Positions 44,752-52,598 of a DNA stretch of 64,000 bases are shown piece after piece. Every line of letters starts with the position of its first letter. Within the stretch, counting starts at the first letter, position 1. The notes under the pieces are model-generated. The model ran no database searches, had not been told where the DNA came from, and worked only from the letters and a program-made list of their open reading frames with translations. This DNA comes from Deltaproteobacteria bacterium (GTDB lineage: Bacteria; Myxococcota_A; Polyangia; Polyangiales; Houyiibacteriaceae). The translations under genes and the position numbers were made by a program. The DNA is taken from positions 62,001 to 126,000 of the forward strand of contig JAEPMI010000017.1 of NCBI GenBank assembly GCA_017644045.1, read 5' to 3'.

Positions 44752-44801
44752 GGCGTCCGACGATACACCAACCAGATTGACCAGCGCCTCCCCTGATCGG
44801 G

Positions 44802-47132
44802 TCAGTCGTCGTCGGAGAATCGGTCCTTCTGATACTCGAGGACCTCGTCGGTCTGAAGCTGCCGAGTCGAGTTCCCCAACCGAAGCCAGAACTCTGCGCT
44901 GTGGGAGCCAGCCGTGCGCAAGAAGACTGGCTTCGTCGCAGCAGGAATCCCCACGCGGCACACGTCCTTGTCGCCGATCGCCTCGATCTGCGCTGTGATG
45001 CCAACCGCAGCGACCTTCCCCAGTCGGGTGGACACCAGGTCATTGAGCCAAAGCTCGAAACCATCGGCGCTCTTCTTCGCGAGGAGCTGGTAGTCGTGTT
45101 CCAGACCGACCACGCCGCCCTCGTCATCCACACCGATCAGCAGGGTGCCCCCATCGGCGTTCAAGAAGCCGCAGATGGTCTTGGCGATGGCATGCTCGAT
45201 CCGCGAATCGGCCTGCTTGGTGTGCTGGTTGTACCGAGCTGCCGCTTTGAACTCCACGCGAGCGCTCTCGCCAGACTCCAAGAGCACCTCGGTGGGGACG
45301 GACTTCGGCGCTGGCTGGCTCTCGACTTCTCCGTCCCGCAGGCGTTCGAAGCCCGCACGGATGACCTTCGCCATCGCAGCCCGGCGCTCCTCCAGGAAGG
45401 CGTCGTACTCCATGGTCTCCCATCCCTTTGGGAGCGCGTGCCAGAACCGGGCCTTCTCCCGTTCCGTGGGCGTCAGCCGCTCCATGAACTCCGGGAAGTA
45501 CTCGACCGGCGGCGTGTCCGAGATTGCGATGTTGTCAGGCCACTCCACCAAGGCGATGTTCGCGACCTGGTTTCGCCGGGACGTACTGGTGATGCCCAGA
45601 GTCGACAGATACGCACGCGGGAAGAGGTGATGCCGTTCGAGCGCCAGCTTCTTCGCCTTCAGCGCCGGGTCGGTCAGCTCGGAGACGCGCATCTTCGAGA
45701 AGAGCACCCGGGCATCCAAGATGTTGAGGGCCGCGTAGTACGCGAACACACCCGGGGAGCGGGCCCCCGACGTCTCCAAGATGTTCTGCGGTAGCCCGAT
45801 CGACCAGAAGTCGTCCGTCAGGCTGACGTCGATCTGTCGCGAAAGGATCTCCACGAAGTCGTCGGCGCTCGCTGCATTCTTCAGCAGGCCCAGGTCCGAC
45901 TCGATCTGCGACTCGGACGACGTGGTGTAGCGGCTGGTTACGGCCACCATGAAGAACCACCGAGCAATGATCTCGCGAAGCTGGTTCGGTGGCACGGCGA
46001 AGTCACGCCGACCGACCAGGTAGAGCAAGTACGTGTAGAGGATCGCAGTCTGCGATGAGATCATCGAGCTCGACCGAAAGCCCGCGCGGACCAGGCACTT
46101 CAGGAACTCGTGCCAGTTGGTGAGGTCGAGCACGTAGCTCTGCGCCACCTTGAGCTCCTCGAACTGCTCCTTCCGCCGCTCTTCGGAGACCTTGCCGGAG
46201 TCGAGGTCGCGACCATGGAGCAACGAGTAGATGCTCTTCAGGCGACCGCGCCGGAACGCCAGACCGACCGCGACTCGCAGCATCTGCGAGGGATCGGGCT
46301 GGATGAAGTGATTGAACGGCGACGCTCCGCTGACCGAGGGCTTCTTCGCCTCGCGGGCGAAGTGCTCGAGCTGCTTGCGCCCCTCGTCCCAGTAGACCGA
46401 GAGCAGCGTCAGGATGAAGTCCGACTGCCGTAGGGATACGCCTGCGGAGTTCACCCGAACGAACACCTCGGCGACCCGCTCTTCGTCCACCTCCGCAGCA
46501 AGCACGAGGGCAGTGAACGGGTAGGACTCGATTTCGTATAGCCGGTCGATCGCATCTGCGAGGCGGTCCTCTTCCTCGTCGGTGATCTCTCGGCTCTCCT
46601 GGAGCCGAGTCAGGAAGCGCTTGATGAACCGGCGCCGTGGGAGGTCGCCCATCCAGACCTCGGTGATGTCCGGGATGTACTCCGGGTCGCGCTGAGTGGA
46701 GGCGTTGGCGACCTCGAAGCTCGCGTCGCTGGGTCGGAACGCCACCTGGATGCGCTTCTCGACGAACTGGTCGTCGACCACCGGCATCCCCTTGAGCACT
46801 GCGAACAGGGAGGTCAGCCGCTGCTGTCCATCGACGACCAGAAGCCTCGGCGTATCGAACTGCTTCTTCTCGGCACCGATGCTTCGGCTGACGTAGTCAC
46901 TGTTTGCCCAGAGAAGCAGGTATCCGACCGGAAACCCCTGATACATCGAGTCGAAGAGGTCTCGCACCTTGCTCTTCTTCCAGACGAAGGGCCGCTGGAG
47001 CTCGGGAAGGCCGATTTCGCCGGACTCGATCTCCGAAATCAGATGAGAAACGCTGTAGTCGACGTTTTTGAAGAGGGTGTTGGCCACCGCGGGACCGTAC
47101 ACCTGATGGGCCCATATCGTCGATTCTGGCAT
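44802..47132 (-). CDS. DUF262/HNH (GmrSD-like) protein fused to an AlbA_2 domain
   Basis: 776 residues from the ATG at 47132; a GTG at 47087 would begin VANTLFKNVDYSVSHLISEI and give 761, closer to family starts. N-terminal DUF262 ParB-like nucleotide-binding domain: LPELQRPFVWKKSKVRDLFD, VVDGQQRLTSL (DGQQR 101-105). Middle HNH region ALERHHLFPRAYL (about 498). C-terminal AlbA_2/Schlafen-like domain: ESARVEFKAAARYN, AKTICGFLNADGGTLLIGVD. GmrSD-type enzymes cut modified phage DNA; the AlbA_2 fusion is unusual. Divergent from the kinase gene with nine bases between the two starts. Confidence 0.82.
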   Translation of the reverse strand: MPESTIWAHQVYGPAVANTLFKNVDYSVSHLISEIESGEIGLPELQRPFVWKKSKVRDLFDSMYQGFPVGYLLLWANSDYVSRSIGAEKKQFDTPRLLVVDGQQRLTSLFAVLKGMPVVDDQFVEKRIQVAFRPSDASFEVANASTQRDPEYIPDITEVWMGDLPRRRFIKRFLTRLQESREITDEEEDRLADAIDRLYEIESYPFTALVLAAEVDEERVAEVFVRVNSAGVSLRQSDFILTLLSVYWDEGRKQLEHFAREAKKPSVSGASPFNHFIQPDPSQMLRVAVGLAFRRGRLKSIYSLLHGRDLDSGKVSEERRKEQFEELKVAQSYVLDLTNWHEFLKCLVRAGFRSSSMISSQTAILYTYLLYLVGRRDFAVPPNQLREIIARWFFMVAVTSRYTTSSESQIESDLGLLKNAASADDFVEILSRQIDVSLTDDFWSIGLPQNILETSGARSPGVFAYYAALNILDARVLFSKMRVSELTDPALKAKKLALERHHLFPRAYLSTLGITSTSRRNQVANIALVEWPDNIAISDTPPVEYFPEFMERLTPTEREKARFWHALPKGWETMEYDAFLEERRAAMAKVIRAGFERLRDGEVESQPAPKSVPTEVLLESGESARVEFKAAARYNQHTKQADSRIEHAIAKTICGFLNADGGTLLIGVDDEGGVVGLEHDYQLLAKKSADGFELWLNDLVSTRLGKVAAVGITAQIEAIGDKDVCRVGIPAATKPVFLRTAGSHSAEFWLRLGNSTRQLQTDEVLEYQKDRFSDDD

Positions 47133-47141
47133 CCGGGTACC

Positions 47142-48866
47142 ATGCGGTGGATGGGGCTCAGCCAGACCACCGCGAAGTCTGCGCTCGAGGATGGTCTGGA
47201 CGACGTGATCGCCGACGTGACAGGCCTGGCGAGGACGACCGTACGCCGACGTCTTCGCCGTGCGCATGGCTCAACTCACGTGCGGACGGTGTTCGACCAT
47301 CGCTGGCCAATGGACCCTGAGTCCGTTGGGCGACTCTCGGTCGCGGTGGTTCGCCGCGCGGACCTCTTCGACCACGTTTCCGAGATCACCGGCATCAGTC
47401 GCCGGCGACTGATGCAGAAGATGAGAAAGACTCACGGTCGCACGCTCCTCGAGAACGTGTTCGGCGACGAGCTCTGGTCCGGCTGGGACGACGATGATGA
47501 GCAGATCTCTGAGGTGCCCAACGACGCACGCGACCGCACGAGCCGTTCTGGCGAGCGCGACCGCCAACCCGAGTTGCCGTTCGCCCCCATCGCGACCGCA
47601 CTGCGGCAGTTGGCAGCAGCTCCCCCCAGTGGAGAGTTGATTCGTGGCCGCTACCGCCTCGGCCGAAAGCTGGGCAGCGGTGGATACGGTGTGGTCTACG
47701 AAGCGCTCGACACGCTTCTGGACCAGACCGTCGCGATCAAGCGCGCCAAGAAGCCGGAGCACCAAGAGCTACTGCTGGCAGATGTTCAGCTGTCCTCGCT
47801 GGTACACCACAGTGCCGTCTGCCGAACGTGGCTGGACCGGGATGACCAGGGCGGGCTCTTCGTCATCGCCGAGCATGGCGGCCGGTCGGCAAGCGACCTC
47901 CTCGAGGAAACGGGTCCACTTGCCCCCGACTTCGCGATCGATGCGGTGGACCAAATCGCGGGTGCGCTGGACGCGGCCCACGAACGCCAGATTCTGCACC
48001 TCGACGTAAGTTGCGGAAACATCCTCGTCGATGACCGCGGCCATGCGCGGCTGACGGATTTCGGAGCTTCTCGGAAGGGCCGCAAGGTGGTGAAGGGAGT
48101 GGATGGCGCGACGGTCGTCGCCACCGCAGCGCACCTGACGCGGATCTTCGCGGCGCCGGAGCTGCTCTATTCGGGACAGGCGCGCGCGCGGTCGGACCAG
48201 TACTCGCTGGCCTATGTGCTGGTGGCTCTCCTGCGCGGGCGCATTCCAAGCCAGCGATACGAAGGTGGTCGAGTGGCCATCCCCAATGTCCTCCCGGCCC
48301 AGCGGAAGGTGATTCTGCGAGCACTGAGCCTGAAGCCCGAGGACCGATGGCCCACGTGCGGGGTATTCGCAGAGGCGTTGCTGCAGGCAAGCGCCGAGGA
48401 ACCCGACGCTCGCGTCCAACGCCGGGCGCAGGAGCTCTTGGAACGGCTCCACAAGGTCGTCGGATCAGATGAAGAGAACACGCTCGCCTATGGGCACTCG
48501 ATGAAGGTCGCAGGCTCGCTGGAGGCGTTCCTTCGCGCCGTTGCGCTCGTCTTGCTCGAGAAGGCCAAGGTCGACGAAGACTTCATCCGCAAGTCCATCC
48601 GCCGCGGGAGTCTCGACCGTGCCACCTGCGCGGAGCTCGCCGATGTGATTCGGAAGCTGGGGGACTCGCGGGCGGCCAAGGGGCGGCGGCACTCGTTCTC
48701 TTGGGTGGTGGAAGACCTGGGGAAGCGACGGAGCATTCTCTGGCGCGCCATCGAAGGGCGAAACGCCCTGGCGCACGGCCGATCCCTGACCCTTCCCGCC
48801 CCAATAGCCGCAGGCTTGCTCGAACAGCTCCAGCATTGGGTGCGAGAGGAGAAGGAGACGAAGTGA
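47142..48866 (+). CDS. Kinase-like protein with tandem N-terminal repeats and HEPN-like C-terminus
   Basis: 574 residues from the ATG at 47142 (ATG at 47151 also possible). Two tandem repeats of about 38 residues come first: LDDVIADVTGLARTTVRRRL...HG.T...VF (18-56) and LFDHVSEITGISRRRLMQKM...HG.T...VF (73-112), helix-turn-helix-like. Kinase domain 168-435: GSGGYG, VAIKRAK, HLDVSCGNILVDD (HLD instead of HRD, catalytic Asp and Asn kept), TDFGASRKG. C-terminal helical part with EGRNALAHGRSL (R-x4-H, about 539). It could sense DNA and phosphorylate island partners. Coupled (GTGA) to the DUF3800 gene. Confidence 0.8.
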   Translation: MRWMGLSQTTAKSALEDGLDDVIADVTGLARTTVRRRLRRAHGSTHVRTVFDHRWPMDPESVGRLSVAVVRRADLFDHVSEITGISRRRLMQKMRKTHGRTLLENVFGDELWSGWDDDDEQISEVPNDARDRTSRSGERDRQPELPFAPIATALRQLAAAPPSGELIRGRYRLGRKLGSGGYGVVYEALDTLLDQTVAIKRAKKPEHQELLLADVQLSSLVHHSAVCRTWLDRDDQGGLFVIAEHGGRSASDLLEETGPLAPDFAIDAVDQIAGALDAAHERQILHLDVSCGNILVDDRGHARLTDFGASRKGRKVVKGVDGATVVATAAHLTRIFAAPELLYSGQARARSDQYSLAYVLVALLRGRIPSQRYEGGRVAIPNVLPAQRKVILRALSLKPEDRWPTCGVFAEALLQASAEEPDARVQRRAQELLERLHKVVGSDEENTLAYGHSMKVAGSLEAFLRAVALVLLEKAKVDEDFIRKSIRRGSLDRATCAELADVIRKLGDSRAAKGRRHSFSWVVEDLGKRRSILWRAIEGRNALAHGRSLTLPAPIAAGLLEQLQHWVREEKETK

Positions 48867-50989
48867 AGACCTATCAACTCTGCCTGGACGAGAGTGGCCA
48901 GTTCGAGGAGGGCGAAACCGAGAAGAAGGGGGGCTTCGAGAGTCAGCTCGTAGGGTTCTTCGGCCCATCCCACGAAGTCACCGAGGAACGAGCGGAGGGC
49001 ATGCTCCGGGCCGCGACCCGAGAGGTCGACCTTCCCCTGGAAGAGCAGCTTCACGCGACCGACCTCGGGCGGGGGGAGCGGTACGACAAGCTCGCGGAGT
49101 TGGTGGTTACCCAAGTCGTCGATGCTGGGTGGCAACCAGTCCGGCTGGTGAACCGTGAGCAGCTGGCCAAGGAGTCCATCGCGGCCACATACGTCACTCT
49201 CGTAGCAGAGCTCTGCGCACAGATCTTCGAGCGCCTCGCTCCTTCGACAGCGGGTGAGGAAGTAACTCTGGAGCTCTTTTCGGCGCGGGTCAGGGTGAAG
49301 GGGGTAGCTGAGATTCCCAATGACCAGTACCTACGAGCGATTCGCCAGCGCATCTCGGATGTCACTGCTCGGCGTGGACACGCGGCCAGCTCGGCGCGTT
49401 GGCATGTCTTGGGAGTAGAGCTTGGCTCAGGCCGATATCGCCGCCGGCTGCAGATCTGCGACGTGCTCAGCAACGCCAGCCACGATCGATACAAGAAGGT
49501 GGGGAAGGCTGCGAAGAAGACCCTCCGAGAGGCCTTCGGGGACTATGACGTCAGCGTGGCATCGGCGGACGTGGAGCGGCGCGCTCGCGCAGCCGAAGAG
49601 CAAGGGGCGTTTGGGCTCGCCCTCCGCGCGATCGGAGAGGAGCTGATTGCCGAACGTCTCACCAAGGACGCCCAGCGCAGAGTCGGACGGATCCGAGCAA
49701 AGCTGCTGGACCGGCTGGCCGCCCTACCCGCTGCGTCCCGGCGAGTTCAGCTGCGCAGTCTCGAAGATTGGCTGCACTCCATCGCTGAAGAGCGTCGCGA
49801 CTCGGCGCTTGCCAAGAGCATCATCGAGTGGCTTCGCGGGGACGTGATCAAGCCCCTGCACTCCCGGCTACCAGAGCGCGACCCTGCGCTGGCAGCGCAC
49901 CGACTGGTGGTCCACCGCTACGAGCTGACCCGCGCCAATCACGCTGGCGAGCCGAAGGCCGCAAGAGATGCGTGCCAGGCCATCGACCAGGCGATCGGAG
50001 AGCTCGGTGGGCGATGGGAGCACTCCGAGCCGATCTTGGAAGCGCTGATCCACCAGGCCGTGCACCTGACGGACTGCTTCGAGCATGAGGAAGCAGCGCG
50101 GCGAGCGAAGTCTGTCGCCGACTACTACGGTGAGCTTGGCAGTCTCTTCTCGACGTTGTTGCCGACGGTCTTCCCGGAACGCATCGGCTCGGACCAGCGC
50201 GCTCGAGCGCTGGGGACCGCGCTACAGGCCGAAATGTATCGTGGCCTCCTCGAGCCGGAGCACCTTTCGAAGGCGCGGGAGCTCAGCGACGCGGCGCTGT
50301 CCGAATTCGAAGCCCCCAGTGACATCGCCCAGCAGCATCAGTATCGAGCGCAGCTCGAGACGTACGCGGGAGACTTCGATGCCGCGCTCGCGCACTTGGC
50401 CACATCGCTGAGAATCGAGCCCAGCCACACGGCGGTTGGCGAGAAGCTCGAGCACCTGGGTGGTTTCGCCCAGGGATTCGCCGCGTTGCACTGGGCGCGA
50501 TTGGTCGCGCACATCCTCGAAGACGGCTCCGATGACCCCGGGCTACTGGCCGCCGTGGACCGCGCGAAGCTTCACACCCTCGACTGGGTCACTGGCGAGG
50601 CTGTGCCCTACCCTGCTCACGGTGTTCGGAGGCACTTGGCGCGCATCCAAGGGGCACGCGGCGACCTCGATGGGGCGAGCTCGACCCTTGGCCACCTTCG
50701 CCGGCTGCGGGAGAAGGAGGAGCGTCCCCTCTTCACGCTCATCGACGGGGCAGCGCACGCTCGAGTGGTCAGCAGCTTGCTCCGCGACCACCGGAACGCG
50801 GCCCGGGACCTGACCCGGAAGGCGCCCGTGGGGACGCTGATGCGGCTCGCGTCGAGCTACCAGAGCGAGATGCCCAAGCTATCGGAAGCCGCCCGGTCCA
50901 TGGGGGAAGCGCTCGAGAAGGCGGAAGACGAGTCGTGGGATCGCGCCGCCACACGACTCTTCCGGGCAGCGGCTCACGTCGGCTTCTAG
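48863..50989 (+). CDS. DUF3800-like N-terminal domain plus TPR-type repeats
   Basis: 708 residues from a GTG overlapping the kinase stop, with AGGAG upstream. The N-terminus VKTYQLCLDESGQFEEG has the DESG strand of DUF3800 at 9-12, and YRRRLQICDVLSNASHDRYK is the later conserved Asp block. Residues about 330-700 are helical repeats (YAGDFDAALAHLATSLRIEP). Similar starts but otherwise little similarity to the protein at 43636. Translational coupling to the kinase suggests a partner or target of it. The frame is open upstream inside the kinase gene, which is a shadow. Confidence 0.75.
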   Translation: MKTYQLCLDESGQFEEGETEKKGGFESQLVGFFGPSHEVTEERAEGMLRAATREVDLPLEEQLHATDLGRGERYDKLAELVVTQVVDAGWQPVRLVNREQLAKESIAATYVTLVAELCAQIFERLAPSTAGEEVTLELFSARVRVKGVAEIPNDQYLRAIRQRISDVTARRGHAASSARWHVLGVELGSGRYRRRLQICDVLSNASHDRYKKVGKAAKKTLREAFGDYDVSVASADVERRARAAEEQGAFGLALRAIGEELIAERLTKDAQRRVGRIRAKLLDRLAALPAASRRVQLRSLEDWLHSIAEERRDSALAKSIIEWLRGDVIKPLHSRLPERDPALAAHRLVVHRYELTRANHAGEPKAARDACQAIDQAIGELGGRWEHSEPILEALIHQAVHLTDCFEHEEAARRAKSVADYYGELGSLFSTLLPTVFPERIGSDQRARALGTALQAEMYRGLLEPEHLSKARELSDAALSEFEAPSDIAQQHQYRAQLETYAGDFDAALAHLATSLRIEPSHTAVGEKLEHLGGFAQGFAALHWARLVAHILEDGSDDPGLLAAVDRAKLHTLDWVTGEAVPYPAHGVRRHLARIQGARGDLDGASSTLGHLRRLREKEERPLFTLIDGAAHARVVSSLLRDHRNAARDLTRKAPVGTLMRLASSYQSEMPKLSEAARSMGEALEKAEDESWDRAATRLFRAAAHVGF

Positions 50990-50996
50990 CCTTCGC

Positions 50997-51026
50997 TGTC
51001 AGATACGCGCTTCTGGCAGGTCGACC
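50997..51026 (+). promoter_or_regulatory. Island promoter element, copy 4
   Basis: TGTCAGAT, 14 bases, GGTCGACC. Eight bases after the stop at 50989 and 23 bases before the ATG at 51050. Block 2 matches only at the GTC. Confidence 0.55.
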
Positions 51027-51049
51027 TATGGAGAGGGAGAAGAACCCAG

Positions 51050-52404
51050 ATGCAGTGGCACGAGATCGTGGTTCAGACCGGACAGAAGCGAAAGGCCCAG
51101 TACCTCACGCACGAACGCACCTTGATCGACGCAGTTCGAGCCGTGTGTGGTCCCCGCAAGAGTGTCCAACTGGTTCGCATGGCACCCACCCAGCCACGTG
51201 GCACCCGGCGGGGGCAGTGGCGCCTTTCGGTGTGGATCGGTGCGTCACAGCGTGTCCCGCGAGTGGCTCAGGACCTGGTCGCCACGCTTCAAGACGCGAC
51301 GGGATCCGACTGTCGCGTGGTCGGCACACGTCAGCCGTTGCCGCGCGCGCTCACGCTGAACGTACGGGGCGAGATCGACTTGTGGGTTCGCCCAGAGCAC
51401 CATGGCAACCGTATTCCGACGAGCAGCTCAGGTGCGTGCTGGGTCAGCCGCCAACCGAACACGCGATTCGTTCCTTGGCAGACGAGCTAGGCCGCAGCCA
51501 AAGCGCGATTCGAGAGATCTACGCCATTGCCGTGACCCGACGTGGCCAGCTCAACCCTGAGATGGCTGCGGGCGCGTTCTGGCGGCAGGTCCGGCGCATC
51601 GCAGGCGAGCTGGGATGGCTTACCGTCGGGAAGCGTGAGCTCGAAGAGCTCGCCCGCGAACGACATCGGCAGGAGCGGCCACGAAGCCGTAACTGGTTCA
51701 TCGGCCGGAAGCGCGACGGGAAAGTGACCCACGCCTTCCTACTGAGCTTCCGAGTCGACTCCGGGTTTCGGTTCGAGAGAGTCGACGACCTCTCGAACGA
51801 CGAGAAGACTCAGCTCGAGGAGCTTCTCTCGACCTCCCGTTGGGTCGGGACCGGCGGTGAGACCAGCGAGGGCATCCAATGGGACGGCCGAACTGAGGTA
51901 TTCCCTGGCACCGCTGAGCACCTGAACGCGTGCTTGTTCGAGCTTCGTTCCGGCCTCCAGGTCATGGCATCAGAGCCAGCCGTGTCCTTCGAGGAGACGG
52001 TCCGCCGTGTCGAGAAGAACTGGGCAGTCGCTGCCGCCCACGAGGAGGGCCTGATCATTCGGCGAACCTATCGACTCGAAGGAGGCGCCGAATGGCCGCA
52101 CCACCTACACGCAAGCGCAGAAGACTTCCGACGGAGCTTCGCCACTTGGCCGAACATCATGCTCGCCAGCCAATCGACCTACGAGCACATGGAGAAGACC
52201 GCCGACCACGGGAGCGTGCGCTCGGACGAGGGCGACAACCCTGAGCCTGGTGAGCACCCGATGCTCTCGTCGTTCGTGAACGCTGACTATGAGCTCGAGA
52301 TGGCCATCGACGATGAGCTCGAGCTGCACGTCGCGGTGCTTCTATTCGATGCTTACCCACATGCGGACGAGCCGGTGCCCGAGGAGGACACCCCGACCAG
52401 TTGA
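51050..52404 (+). pseudogene. HTH-containing protein, apparent frameshift near 51400
   Basis: The ATG at 51050 follows GGAGAGGGAGAAG. Frame A reads MQWHEIVVQTGQKRKAQYLT to about DLWVRPEH and then degrades. Frame B, one base back, begins to make sense at WQPYSDEQLRCVLGQPPTEH, AIRSLADELGRSQSAIREIY (an HTH-like segment) and stays good to the stop at 52404, in total about 450 residues. The shift is near base 51401-51403. It may be a sequencing error, a real mutation or two overlapping genes; frame B has no good start there. The C-terminal part is acidic (ELEMAIDDELELHVAVLLFD). Unknown function. Confidence 0.55.
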
Positions 52405-52536
52405 TTGACCGGAGCGAGTCTCTGAGCAAAATCGGTCAACCGATGCAGCAAGGTGGCTGCCCGTAGTAGGGTGATTCCCATGGCATCCGTGGGACCCGGC
52501 CGAAGCGGTAGCCTCCCGGGCGGTCGAGCCTCTCCG
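52405..52536. other. Intergenic region upstream of the second HEPN-like membrane protein
   Basis: No gene. Includes an imperfect inverted pair GATTGACCG ... CGGTCAACC near 52403-52441 that could be an operator or a terminator of the preceding gene. The promoter-like element is listed separately. Confidence 0.3.
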
Positions 52537-52567
52537 CGTCAGGTCACCCCAGCAGCGCAGGTCTCCC
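52537..52567 (+). promoter_or_regulatory. Island promoter element, variant with 15-base spacer
   Basis: CGTCAGGT, 15 bases, GGTCTCCC. Six of eight positions agree with TGTCAGAT. The spacer is one base longer than in the other copies, so it is a weaker case. 31 bases to the GTG at 52599. Confidence 0.4.
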
Positions 52568-52598
52568 TCCAGACGCTTCGCGTCCGAGAACAACGTCG

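Noticed and set aside
44752-44801. Ninth copy of the island promoter before the DUF3800-sigma operon (TGACCCGA, 14 bases, GGTCAATC)
   Set aside because: Only the TG-C of block 1 and the GTC of block 2 agree. Too weak to claim sigma autoregulation.
43636-44961. Longer DUF3800 protein starting at 44961
   Set aside because: The extra 70 residues have no similarity and overlap the neighbouring gene; the DESG strand is expected near the N-terminus.
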